From Toxonevra muliebris (lineage: Eukaryota; Arthropoda; Insecta; Diptera; Pallopteridae), in the NCBI GenBank assembly GCA_963691655.1, contig OY829326.1, positions 99,633,340 through 99,697,339 of the forward strand: 64,000 nucleotides of DNA, read 5' to 3'. Each line of letters begins with the position of its first letter. The first letter of the stretch is position 1. The translations under genes and the position numbers were made by a program. The notes under the pieces are model-generated. The model was not told the DNA's origin and searched no databases. It was given only the letters and a program-made list of their open reading frames with translations. Below, in pieces: positions 23,433 to 34,619 of this stretch.

Positions 23433-24253
23433 TTGACCAGACTTCAGGGAAGTGTGTGCCTGGGTATCACTGGTGCAATGTGTACTACATCTGGTGATGC
23501 CCTCAATGCCTTAATTGACTTGCTTCCTTTGGATCTTCAAATCCGTAAAAAAGCGATGAGAGCAGCCTACAGACACCGGTTAAATGGAGTCTGTCATGTC
23601 GAGGCGGATGTAGGGCACAGTATGATATGCTACCAGTTGTCAGTACAGTGCCCACTCTTCTTGATGCCCGTGGACAATCATGTGACTTACATCCACTTCG
23701 GAAGAAGATATGAAGTCAGGTTCCCGAAACGTGATCAATGGTAAAGTCCAGAGGTCTCACTCCGGGGTCTTCGTCATGTCTTCTATATCGACGGATCCAA
23801 AACCTCAAACGGTACTGGATCCGGTTGGTACTTGGACGATGAGACAAAGTACTCTTTTTCCACTGGAAACATGGCGTCAGTCTTCCGAACGGAGTTTTTT
23901 GCTATCCTAGACGTTGTGAGCTGGATAATTGAGAAGAGGTGGCATGGGGAGTGCATAGGTATCTGCAGTGATAGTTAGGCAGCACTGAAGGCCCTTGCTA
24001 ACCCTGTCTGCTCCTCAAAATTGGTCAGCGAGTGTAAGGCAAAACTAAATAGTGTTGCAAAATACAATAAGTTATGTCTTATATGGGTTCCAGGACACTG
24101 TGGTATTGCAGGGAATGAACTAGCTGATAAACTAGTTAATGAAAGCTCTGCAGGGAGATCATGCATTGGATTAACGATTTCGCGGGTTCTATCCATAGAG
24201 AAAGATGGTCCGAGCTTGACTCCTGCAAAACCGCAGAGTGCTTCGTGAGGCAA
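23433..24253 (+). pseudogene. LINE connection and RNase H region
   Basis: 23433-23744 reads CLGITGAMCTTSGDALNALI and LPLDLQIRKKAMRAAYR, the linker typical between RT and RNase H. After a frameshift, about 23780 onward reads FYIDGSKTSNGTGSGWYL (first acid), SVFRTEFFAILDVVSW (second acid), ICSDS followed by a TAG and AALKALANP (third acid), and LIWVPGHCGIAGNELADKLV (His and final acid). All RNase H active-site residues are present but the protein is broken by the shift and stop. Confidence 0.85.
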
Positions 24254-24574
24254 CCTAACAGGAAATCAGCGGAATTTCTTCTCAAACTGAGAAGAAAAGA
24301 CCTGAGATTACTAGTGGGTATCATCACAGGGCGCAACACATATGGTCAGCATATGACTAACATAGGCGTCATCACCGATCCAATTTGCCAATCATGTCTA
24401 GAGGACGACGATACTACGGAACATTATCTTTGTAGCTGCCCGGCGTTCGCGAGAATCAGATTAAGGCTGTTGGGTAGTGATGTCTTGAATATGAATAATG
24501 TCCATACTCTCCTTCTTCCTGAGCTTCTAAGGTTCATCAGTGAAACAAAGAAGTTCGACATTGAGAGACCCTAG
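24161..24574 (+). pseudogene. LINE C-terminal finger domain
   Basis: Overlaps the end of the RNase H in another frame, then reads AEFLLKLRRKDLRLLVGIIT, and CQSCLEDDDTTEHYLCSCPA, a Cys-x2-Cys...His-x4-Cys finger, closing with LRFISETKKFDIERP and a TAG at 24572-24574. This is the normal end of the pol protein in this LINE group. Confidence 0.82.
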
Positions 24575-24884
24575 ACCTTTCTTCTTCCCATTTATGCCCA
24601 CATAACTTTAATGTCTCTCTACTCTCTTCTACTGGTTCTATCCTTGTTTATAGCACAATGATCCTCGTTGACTGAATGCTTTGGTTAGGTCCAGCCCACC
24701 CACAACTCTAAACGTGTTGCTTGTATGCATATAAACATTATCATCCTTTCTTTTTTTTAAATATAAACTTATTATATTATGAAAACAATAGTTTTGAATC
24801 AAAACACATCATTACACAAAACGACCATTGGAATTGTAATTGAAAATTAGAAACAACAAATGATTATAGAAAACTAAATTGTGT

Positions 24885-25057
24885 ATTAACGAACACAAGG
24901 CAGAAGTGAAACTTCTTGTGAACTAAATGAAACACAAGCAAATGAAATTTTTCAATCGCTAAATTTTTTACTTCATTGGCTTGTGTTTTTTTAATTGCAA
25001 TTGCTTGTGTTTCGTTAAGTTCACAAGAAGTTTCACTTCTGCCTTGTGTTCGTTAAT
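24885..25057. repeat. Hairpin inverted repeat with 60-bp arms
   Basis: Left arm 24885-24944 (ATTAACGAACACAAGGCAGA...) and right arm 24998-25057 are reverse complements with only a few mismatches, around a loop of about 53 bp. A transcript would fold into a long stem. The likely nature is a small foldback MITE. Confidence 0.85.
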
Positions 25058-25539
25058 CACAACCAATTTTTTTGTTGGGATTAATGCTAGAACAAAAATT
25101 GTAATTCTGTACCGGTAATGTAGATGACAATTGTAGCGAACTCTTTTTGTGTGCGACATCTTCATGTAATTCGTTGGACATTTGCGCCATCTGTATGTGA
25201 AATGTATAACTGTCATTAACTTTAAGATGGCAACGCTACACATTGTTCTTTCTGCCATAGGTGTGTATGTGTACTTAATATGTTATATTGAATTAAAACT
25301 ATTTATGAATCGTTTATTATATAGTTTGCTCGTAAATTTAGTTACGGAATATTGATATTTAGCCCCTCATGCACATTGCTCGACAAAATTATGTCGCATT
25401 GCAAACTCACGCGCTACGTTATATCCGGTTGATTTTACTCTAGGACAAGAGAAAATAAGTTTCACTTCAAAAGAAAACCTTTATCATCTTCTTGCTTTGG
25501 TTTCTTATATATACAGTTTAATGTATTTTCTTTGTATGA

Positions 25540-26000
25540 AAGCTGCCGTGCCTACTTGACCAAAAAATATCACACAAAACTTTTTTTTCCCACACATGTT
25601 CCTGGAGCATGGCGTTATCAACCAACCCCTTTGCACCAAATCTCAGTACTTTCGGAGATACATATACTCAAAATAGCATTAAGATTGCGTGGGAGGCGCC
25701 ACGCCCATTTAAAGACAAATTCATATCTGAAACTCCAGTGTAAGCTAGGGATGAGATATACCATAATAAATATTCAGGTTATATGGTAGATGTCACATCC
25801 CTTTTTCCAACCCCATCCACATTTTTACAGTAGCATATAATTTTGAGCCAGTTTCCTTGCACGCAGGACGCAGTAAACTGCAGTACTGTACTGTGAATGG
25901 TACACTAAAAAAAGTATAAGGTTTGTATGGAAGGTATCCCGCCCACTTGTAATTACAAACTTTTACCAAGTCAATAGTAAGGTCAGAGACAATAAGCAGT
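25540..26000. repeat. Dispersed tandem repeat, block 1
   Basis: Three loosely repeated units marked by GGGAGGCGCCACGCCCA (about 25690), GGTTATATGGTAGATGTCAC (about 25777) and GGAAGGTATCCCGCCCACTT (about 25928), with CTACTGTAAA-type text between. The same unit occurs at 45380-45980 and part of it, inverted, near 53215-53270. It is non-coding. Confidence 0.6.
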
Positions 26001-26517
26001 ATAGCCGGGCATACAAACAGATTTTCACTTTTATATATATTGTTAGATTATTTTCTTCATTGCTGTTTCAAAACGTAAAATTTTTTTAAAATTAAAAACA
26101 TATTTTTTTTAAATAAATGTACATATAAATACATTATTCTTACATAATATATAGTGTTTTCGTACAGTTTTCATTGAAAAATCTAATAAATGCAATATAA
26201 ATATATGACAGTCTGGCTGGACCGTGGTGGTAGCAATGTGACAAACAAAAGTGATGCCAACAGAAGGGTTAAGATCGATTCTTCATCGTCAGCAAAATCT
26301 GCATCGGTATTATATAACAGCGGCCAGCAAGAGCACTGCATCACATGAATTAAATTCACCAATCAATTCGTTATAGATATCGTGATTTGAAATATACTCA
26401 GTCTATATGGTATTGAAATTGCTATAACTAATTATGTTTAATTTACCATAAAAAGTCAACAGATATACTAACAAAATTGTATGGTAATTTCAAAAAATAG
26501 GTCTCATTAATACAAAA

Positions 26518-26524
26518 TCAGTTC
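26518..26524 (+). promoter_or_regulatory. Candidate initiator (TCAGTTC)
   Basis: Matches the insect initiator TCAGTY, with A+1 at about 26520. The first ATG downstream is the candidate start at 26557. Only an A-rich stretch lies at the TATA position, so the core promoter is weaker than those at 55106 and 61852. Confidence 0.35.
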
Positions 26525-26556
26525 AATCTTGACAGTTCTGTTTGTCTATATCGAAT

Positions 26557-27013
26557 ATGGCTGAGATATCTTTTGCTGAATCCTTAAAATTAGCCACTGT
26601 GTTATTTTTAAGTATTTATATAATGGTAACGACATCCACAAAACCATATCCGAAATGTTTGAATTTATTGCAAGAATTAAAAAAAGAGTGTGAAAGAAAA
26701 TCAGGATCTAACTGTGGTTGGTATTCAAAAATACATACCTATGTACTTTAATTAAATTTTTATTAAAATTGATTTTCCATATGTATTTTAAAGCTATGGC
26801 ACGTAGTGGTATGAGTCGTGATACAAAAAAAAATAAACTAAATCGTTTGATGTTGTGTGTAAAGCTGAAATTGAAAGATGTATATATCTGAATTAAATTA
26901 TTGCGTTTTTTTTTTATAACCATTTGTTATTTTATTTATAGATGACACAGGCTGATGGGAAAAATTTCAAAAGAGTAAAGCGTGGCGTAAAACGACTCAA
27001 GGCAAGATTTTAA
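26557..27013 (+). CDS. Candidate two-exon gene for a small secreted peptide
   Basis: Exon 1 (ATG 26557) gives MAEISFAESLKLATVLFLSI and onward: a short polar start, a hydrophobic core of about 14 residues and a likely cleavage near STKPYPK, i.e. a signal peptide. The mature part has three cysteines (KCLNLL, KKECERK, GSNCGW). A strong acceptor (pyrimidine-rich, ending TTATTTATAG) precedes an in-frame block starting MTQADGKNFK and ending VKRGVKRLKARF, stop at 27011-27013. Joining at a weak donor (GTACTT at 26743) keeps phase 0 and gives 85 residues; other donors give a short tail instead. Without splicing the frame stops at 26751. I recognise no family. The signal peptide is clear, the splicing is inferred, and it may be a fast-evolving or dead gene. 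Confidence 0.4.
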
Positions 27014-29117
27014 TATACAATATTTCTAGTAAAGAATCCAATCTCTATGTTCTTTCTCTATTTGCTAAATTTTTAATAATTTTGGGTTTTTTTATGACGG
27101 CTTTAACTCTCATTACGATTAAAAGTTAGCAGACTATATTTTTGGTTCTAAATCGGTTATTATAAGACTTGTTATATAAGTTATTTTAAATTACAAAAAT
27201 TTGTGAAGAAATTATAGAATCTTTTAAAAAAGTGTCACTAAAATTCGAAAAACCGACAATATTCAGCACAGAATTTTTTTTTAGTTGGTATATTCAAATG
27301 TATTTACTTTAATAAATTTAAACTTTGTTTACACACAACTTTTTCTTTTTCATGCAGACAAAAACTGTGTAGAATTTACTCGAATTTAGTAGGGTAGTCC
27401 CGGAAGAGATGAAACCCCTTTTATTAAATCATCACAAATTTAAAGGGAATTGAAAAAATAGTCAACGTAATATATCAAACTTTAGTTCGGACCATTGTTT
27501 ATAAGAATGCGGAGCGGTTTTGGTGTTTTATAATTTTATCATATTTTTCCGAATTAAAAAAAAAGTTGACGATTCGGGGAAAGATTGAATCTTACGGGTG
27601 ATATGGAACGCCTTTTATCCTCTAGAAAATTAGAAAAATATGCTCCGAAATTTAAATATAAGAACTAAGTGCTGCAAATCAGATCATTTTTTAACCCTTT
27701 GTCGAGCGATGGTACTCACAAGTACCATTACTATTATCGGCTCATATCTTTAATATTCAAGCAAAATATTTATATATGATTTTAGGTCGTAGTTACATTA
27801 GAGTATGCTGTAATTCTTATAATTTCTTAGTTTTCGCATCTCCCTGTCCTAAAGGTACTTAGGGACACCAGTTATAACTAATATCCTTGTAGATCCTTGC
27901 AAAATTTTCAACTTTGTATTTTTTTGTAAGAAGCCATAATAAGTACGGTTCCATCGAATAAAGTAAAATTTTCATCGCCTTCGGGCTTTGGCCTACAAGG
28001 GGTTAAAATATTTTTAAGAATAATAAAAATAATTTTTAAGAACATTGAAAACAATTGGAATAATTCTTGAAAGCATTAAGGATAATTTAGAAAAGTTTAA
28101 AAAACATTCTCGAACGTTTTTTGAAGAGTTTCTCCCGTAATCAATGGAACTTGCATCGAAAATAAAGCAAGTTGTGTGCAGTCATTTTTTACAAATTGTT
28201 GCATCGCAATAAGTTCTTGCGTTCTCCCTCTTACACGTGCACGTCAAAGCTCCACACAAGATTCTTCTACATCGACTTCTTGTTTTGTCTTATTACTGCT
28301 TCCTAGAGAATTTAGGTAAAATATCAATTAATTCCCTATAAAAATTAGAAAAAACTTTTATGAAACCAATTTTTTAAATTTTTTGTTCACAAAAAACTTC
28401 ACTGTTTACAAAAAATTATAATAAAGAAGCACTTTGCGTTCATCAAGTTTTGATTTTTTCCAGTGTAATATCAAAGAAAACAATTAATTTGTATGACCGC
28501 GACTATTCCTTCTCTTCCCCCAAAAAAAAAAGGTTCGTAAGGGAAAAATAAAAAAATTCAAGAAAGAATCAAAAATGCATTTCCACCTAATCTACAACTT
28601 GTGATTACGTTTCTTTCAAAAGGTAAACAGGCTTTAAGGTAACAACTCAAGCTGCCTTCTAAAGCGATTAAATGGTGACAAATAGGTAAGAAGTTTTAAT
28701 TAGATTTTTTAATTTACGATTGACAAAAACACTCTTTATATTTTGTTCCTGTATGTCGACAATCGCAAACCAAAATTCGTATTAGTTGATTGATAGAAGC
28801 TTCCAGACAGACTAAAACAGTTTGCAAATTTTTGGGATATTTTGATGCTTTCCCCACTTTAAATCAGCATATCTCAAAAAACATGCTTTTCGGTGGGCAG
28901 GTAAAAATCTAGGAAATTATTCTTGAAATCCAAACTCCAAATCCAAGCACGCATTCAAAAGCAAATCATTTCTATTCGTTCCCAAAATTAAATTTAATTC
29001 AGAAATAGAACATTTTCAATCCGAAATCGGCCTCTGCCTAGGGTAAAGTCGGTCACTTGATTTTCTAAAAAAAAAAAGAATCAAACTTTTTTATGCTTTA
29101 AACTTTTTAGCAGACAT
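27014..29117. other. Non-coding spacer with a TTAA-bounded repeat
   Basis: AT-rich; no coding signal. Contains the small TTAA-flanked element at 27691-28006. Confidence 0.45.
27691..28006. mobile_element. piggyBac-like MITE candidate (TTAA-flanked)
   Basis: Left end TTAACCCTTTGTCGAGC and right end CCTACAAGGGGTTAA are imperfect inverted repeats bounded by TTAA on both sides. A TTAA target with CCC ends is the piggyBac pattern. 316 bp, no coding. Confidence 0.45.
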
Positions 29118-29817
29118 CAGCGTGGCCGTTATGAAACTAAAGTTGCAATTTGCAACGCTTTTGACTGCTTGGAGACTTTTTTTTCAAATCGTTGCAACTT
29201 ATGAGACTTTTATGCAAAAAGTGTGATATTCACATGAAATTATACTAAAAATCCATTGCCTTTAACTTGAAAGTTCACAACAATAGTTACATACATACTT
29301 TTTAGTTGCAACACTGTCGTTTTATAAGATTTTTCACAAACTTATTGCTATTTTCATATTTGCCACACTGACTTATGGAAAATTGTTTGTTTGTTTGGAA
29401 AATTAAAAGTTCACAAATGATAGATACTAAAAAATGCTAGGGCCTTGCATACGAATTGTTTTAAATCTGCTAGCAGGCTCGAGAAAATGAGATTTTTAGA
29501 GGTTTTGTTTTTTAAATGGAACGGTAATCGGTAGAGCTGAATATTTTGGGAAACATCTTAAAATAAACCGAGGTTAATTTTTGGAGGTGTACAACAATTT
29601 TTTTTTTTTTTTCGTGAAACACTTTAACGTATTAATTACTTGGGATAATTGAATTTTTTTTTACTTTCAATACATTAACAGTTTTTAATCATATGCAAAC
29701 TGCTGCGAAATGAAATAAATGTTCGTTTTATTAAAAAATATAGAATGAGACTTTTTCACTCTCAGTAACACTTTTTTGCAACTTGCAACTTTTTGAAATT
29801 TATCAACGGCCACGCTG
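29118..29817. mobile_element. hAT-like non-autonomous element (700 bp)
   Basis: Begins CAGCGTGGCCGTTATGAAA and ends CAACGGCCACGCTG. The inverted ends share CAGCGTGGCCGTT, followed inside by GCAACTTGCAAC-type sequence on both sides. Flanks are GCAGACAT (29110-29117) and GCAGAAAA (29818-29825), an 8-bp duplication matching at 6 of 8 positions. The end fits Y-A-R-N-G. No transposase is visible. Confidence 0.75.
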
Positions 29818-30341
29818 GCAGAAAAGACAACCAAAAATATTTTCGGAGTTAAACAACAACAACAACTATTACAACCACCAGCGTTTTCAAGACGGAAGAT
29901 TTCAGGGTTTATCTGTTTTTCTAAAACACTTTAAAATTTTTTTTTTTTTTTATATAAGCAAAACATTGATCGTTTTTTATAATCTAGCACAAAAAAAAAA
30001 AAAAAAAAAATTGGGGACCAGCATTGCCTCACAATTTCCGAAGTTAATACACCAATAAAATCGGTGATCGACATTATGCCGGGTACCTGTTTACATTTTT
30101 AAACAAATTTTGAAAATGAATTTATTCAAACTAAAGAACTGTATAATTGCATCGAAAACGAACACCTCAAAGCACAGAAAAGACTTACGTGTACTTACCC
30201 GTTTTTAGCTCTTAAATTAATGTATAAAAATTGAAAAAACTGTAGAGAAACAATTTTTCATGGCATCTTAAAAAACACTTAAAAAAATCGGACGAAATTT
30301 CTGATTAATGAAACGTCAGTTTACAGTGATGCTATTCTGCA

Positions 30342-31148
30342 TTAAGGGGGTATTCTACCCGAGATGGTCCGAAAAATCGATTTTTTTTTTTATTTAATAT
30401 TTTTGATGTAGACAACGAGTTTTATGAGAAAGAAGAGGGGGCAATGTATGGCCCTGGAATCGTTGATTAACCGTAAGTTACATCATTTGAAAGTACCATG
30501 TTTGTAAATCTTTAAGCTCGTTTTTCTTGAAACCATTTTTTTCGGGACGGTGGACACGATTCACAAAAAACCACTTGTCCAATTGACTTGAAATTTTACA
30601 AGGCTACTAAGTAAATGTATAGGTATGGCCTTATCTAGGACTATGGCGAAAGCATTTCGTCGCCTGAGGATTTATTTGGCGTATGTATATACAAATTCAT
30701 ATACCTATACGCCAAATCAATTCTCAGGCGACAATTTGTTTAACTAATGTTTTTAATGCAAAATATAAACAAAAACAGGGCAAAAAATCGTCATTTTTTT
30801 TTCAAACGTCTGATTTAAGTTGAAGAAATTTTTTTTCTCTTATTCCCTAGATGAGACGATAGCAAGAAGTCCCACGATTACAAAATGGGTTACATTTCGT
30901 GTTTCAGAATATTTAAACCGGAGATATCATGTCCACATGGATCAACTATTTTTGGCAGGCTCAAGTTCGAAGCGTGGAATGAACCATTATTAACAAAGAT
31001 ATTTTTAACATTAGAAATGAAAATTTTTGTTCAAAACCTGTAGAAAAACTTGCAAAAAACCTCTAATAAAAATATTGAAAAGCTTTTCATTTGCAACAAT
31101 TTGAAAACATCGAAATTTCGCACCATCTCGGTTAGAATACCCCCTTAA
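30342..31148. mobile_element. TTAA-flanked non-autonomous element (807 bp)
   Basis: Both ends are inverted copies of TTAAGGGGGTATTCTAMCCG, continuing as AGATGGTSCGAAA (about 33 bp in all, one or two mismatches). TTAA at each boundary indicates a piggyBac-type target. An internal inverted repeat at about 30660-30732 (GTCGCCTGAG...CTCAGGCGAC, TTTGGCGTA...TACGCCAAA) would form a second stem. No transposase coding. Confidence 0.75.
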
Positions 31149-31725
31149 GGCCAATTCACAGTAACGACCTTTTCCTCTTAGGTAAAGGTAAGCATAACAA
31201 CGAAAATTTATTTTAGCTATAGTACTGGAAAATTTTGACCTTAGTTTGAGTGCAGAACAATTCAATAGTTTCCACATATTGTAGTTAATATTTTGTCCGC
31301 TTTCAATAAAAAATTCATATTCCGAAAAAAAAAAACAAAAAAATATTTAGATATTTTTAATAATAAAAAATTACAGATTTACAGGTTGCAGAGAGCTTTC
31401 CAAAAATATTTATATCTGATGAAAATTGTTGCCAATAGATATTTGCTATGCAAAATGGGCAAATAAATGGAATGTTGTTACTAAATTTCAAATCATAATC
31501 GAATGAGGCTCAAACATCTTCGATGCAAGTAACAGAGTAAAATTTTTGAGATCTCAATTAGAATTTAGATCACTCAAATGGACTTACTTCGCCAAATCCC
31601 TTTAAAAAATTAATAGCCTATTCACATTTTTTCTCTCAAAGTAGATGATCTATTGTCATAAGCTGCATACATATAGCTTTCAACCCCCCCATGGATAAAA
31701 AGGTCCCTGGGGACCTTTATCAGTT

Positions 31726-31917
31726 TTGTTTACTCCCAACATCTTCTGTAGACTTTTCACAAATCGGGGTATTTCATGTAATCATCCTTCATCAATAGAC
31801 ATTCAAAATGAAATGATCTGTGGCTTTTGTTTGAAACCTTTGACTGCGAGGAAGGTTGCCAAAGCCCCTAGAGACCTTGTGCTTAAATTGAATGAAACCA
31901 TAACTAAATTATGTTGA
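31726..31917 (+). other. Unrecognised short open frame, possibly a decayed exon
   Basis: The translation around MICGFCLKPLTARKVAKAP and DLVLKLNETITKLC has balanced composition and a CxxC pair, unlike the low-complexity frames around it. No start codon (the frame opens with TTG), no promoter, no family recognised. It lies just left of the hAT-like insertion at 32208. Confidence 0.2.
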
Positions 31918-32207
31918 GTTGTAATTAGCAACACGAAACATTGAGAAACGAGCTGCCAATGCAAGCATAATGTGTTCTCCAAAGATTAGGATTGTTATGA
32001 AAGCATTTGATGTAAGGGTAAATTCGAAAATAAACCCAAGCGCTGCACCAACATTTACACCTTTCTAAACTTGGCCCCCACGGCACTTATGTCGTACACA
32101 GTACGGACACCAGCTCAAAACTAGAACTAGGTCTTCATTACTATACCTGCTATAAACCGATTTGTGCTGAGAACTCAGCAATGCTACATCGTCGTGATAC
32201 CTGCACC

Positions 32208-33305
32208 CAAGGCCGTATTTAGGAGGGAGGTTTTGGGGATTCTGATCCCCCCCCCCCCCCTAAATGTGGAAACTTTATTCTAATTTTTTAGATTAATTGC
32301 CAATGGATGGAAAAAAAAGTTAAAATCAAGTCTATTTAACGATATTTTTTACTTCCATCGGTTTTTTTTTTTCTAAAAAGTCAAATATAAAAAATAAATT
32401 TGAAATCTTAGTTACACTAAGCGATCAAATCCGATTTGTTTTCCACATGAGGTTTGACTACGGATTCAAAAAGAGAAGGTTATACTGAGCACTCCTGCAT
32501 TCATAGTTTTTCTAGGTCAGTAACAGTTTTTGATTTAATGTTTCGTCCTGAATCAGTTTGAAAATTAAATAAAAAAATAGAAAAAATTATCGGATCCTTG
32601 TAAAATTAGACTTGCTTGAACCACATTTTTTTTCTTAAAAAGTGACGTGATGGGAAGTTTTTGACCTCAGATTCGTGTTCAACGTGAAAAATTCTTTCGC
32701 AAAAACTCCATCTTATTAGCAAAACCCATGCAGTTTTAGGAGGCAATGTAATTAATTGTTAACCCATTATTGCTCAGAGCACCACGACTAGAAAGATCTC
32801 TTTCAATGCTGTGACTTCACGAATTTAGGGAATATAAGCCAACCTCATCCGGGTTCCTTATCATTGATAATGGTCCCAATTCCCAATGATGATTTAAAAA
32901 AAAAATTAGCCTCTACTATTTTTGGTAATTTTTTTGAGGTTGGGTACATCATCAGTAGTGGGAAGTCAATGAGTTAATGAAATTATGTCCTTCACGATAA
33001 AAAAAATGCATTATAATGCACATTGAATAATATTTATTTGAAAAAATTTAATTTGATTATTCTGTGAATTTTTTGTCACTTAAGGCCATTTTTTTTAAGA
33101 TTAAGATTAAAAAATTAGAAAATGTTTCCTAAAGTTTTAAGATATTTATCTACTTTTGTCCTTAGTCTGATAGGGTCCATCAAATGTATCATCGAATTAA
33201 TTTATTGTATTTAAAAATCAGTTTGATAAAAATTATTTATGAATATTTTCTTCGAATGAAAAGCCCCCCCCCCCCCCCCCCCCGAAATTTCTAGCTACGG
33301 CCCTG
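32208..33305. mobile_element. hAT-like non-autonomous element, family copy A (1098 bp)
   Basis: Starts CAAGGCCGTATTTAGG and ends CTAGCTACGGCCCTG, flanked by the 8-bp duplication CCTGCACC (32200-32207 and 33306-33313). A close copy lies at 55262-56330 with a different 8-bp duplication, which fixes both boundaries independently. Just inside each end is a C homopolymer (14 C at 32247-32260, 20 C at 33264-33283). No transposase coding is visible. The ends fit Y-A-R-N-G (CAAGG / CAGGG). Confidence 0.9.
33264..33283. repeat. Poly(C) run of 20
   Basis: Uninterrupted C20 inside the right end of the hAT-like element; a matching C14 lies inside the left end. Confidence 0.95.
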
Positions 33306-33313
33306 CCTGCACC

Positions 33314-34090
33314 CTTCTCCTAGAGCAGCTGGAAAAAGCGGAAAGTTAATGGTTTTTCTTCATTTAATTACAATTTTAATTTTTCACATATAAAATACAA
33401 AGTGAATTATTGAAAAAATCTTTATTTCTTTGCTTTTTTATTTATATACATATTATCTCTCTAAATACATTTAGATATTTCATATAACCATAAGATAACA
33501 TAAAAAATCATCCATACATACCTACATGATGACAACACCACACATTTTTTACAAGGTTCCTAGGGAGCGTGCCAACCAAATATCTTTACCGAGATTACCA
33601 CCCATTGAAAGGCTAACTAAAAATTAAACTTGTTAGTTATAATAGACTTTAACAAACGAGTACAATAATGCAGCAAAAACATATTTTTTCAGAACGTAAA
33701 ACGATTGCATCATTAACTTGACAGCAACTTTCTGTATATCTAGCAGCAAAATTTGTACTAAAAGTGCAACACACACACTTACACATCCAGGCAAAAGTGC
33801 ATTTTTAATACACATACATACATTTTTATATGCACCCAGTAGTAATAAACGAGACTTCAATGAATTATCATCTAAGGACAAAGAAAAATTAACCTAAAAT
33901 AATAATTTAGAAAAACATTGTAGTTGCATAATAATACCAGGTGATTATTAAACAAAATTTTTTGCCGAAGGAGGGGTAAGAAACTGTACATATAGACACT
34001 TTTCTGGGTTAATCCTTAAATGACCAAGGACACCGATTTTAATTAAATAAAAAGATTAAATAAAAACGAAAGTCTCTCAAGTTTCTGTGG
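33314..34090. other. Non-coding AT-rich spacer
   Basis: No coding signal; CA/TA-rich short repeats around 33450-33530 and 33770-33830. Confidence 0.5.
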
Positions 34091-34094
34091 ACAT

Positions 34095-34619
34095 TTAACC
34101 CTCTTGTTCCTAAACGTGTCTCTAGACAACCTTCACCAAAACGGGTGTATTTACCTCCTTAACCCTTTCATGTCCGAATTTTAATAGGGCTTGATAGAAA
34201 CCTTTTGTACTGAAATTATGGTTACTTAGGACCTACATAATCATCACACCAAAATTTCATGCCACCATATTGATTAGTTTGTCCTTTGTTAAAGGTTAAA
34301 AAAGCATAGCTTTGGCGCTGTAGACAACCACTGGATAACCCTTTTTCTTCAATTTTTTTATTTTCATATTTTCTTGTCAGGAAAAGGTGAGTAGCTAGGA
34401 CTTTAAATTTTTTATACAAAATTCTTAGTTATTTAAAAGAAATTGATAAAAAGATTATTTAACAACAAATACTTTTAGGCATTCAACATTTCCGGCTTCA
34501 TAAAACCACGCCAAATAAATTTTTTAGGGTTTTGACATAAGATTTATGCTTTTAACATCAAAATTTATCAGTCCCAATATTTTTTAAATCAGTCAAAAAT
34601 TTGGGAACTAGAGGGTTAA
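34095..34619. mobile_element. TTAA-flanked MITE candidate
   Basis: Left end TTAACCCTCTTGTTCCTAAA, right end TTTGGGAACTAGAGGGTTAA; the reverse complement of the right end matches the left at most positions. A further TTAACCCTTTCATGTCCG at 34159 repeats the left end, suggesting a nested or duplicated copy. No coding. Confidence 0.5.

Larger units (their letters stand above)
22831..24710 (+). mobile_element. 5'-truncated LINE with 9-bp target duplication
   Basis: Flanked by AACGTGTTG at 22822-22830 and 24711-24719. It contains RT from the GG-CPQGG block onward, RNase H, the C-terminal finger and a 3' UTR (about 24575-24710). It belongs to the RNase-H (I/R1/Loa-like) LINE group, like those at 4055, 7976 and 10478. 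The upstream RT fingers, endonuclease and ORF1 are missing. Confidence 0.85.
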
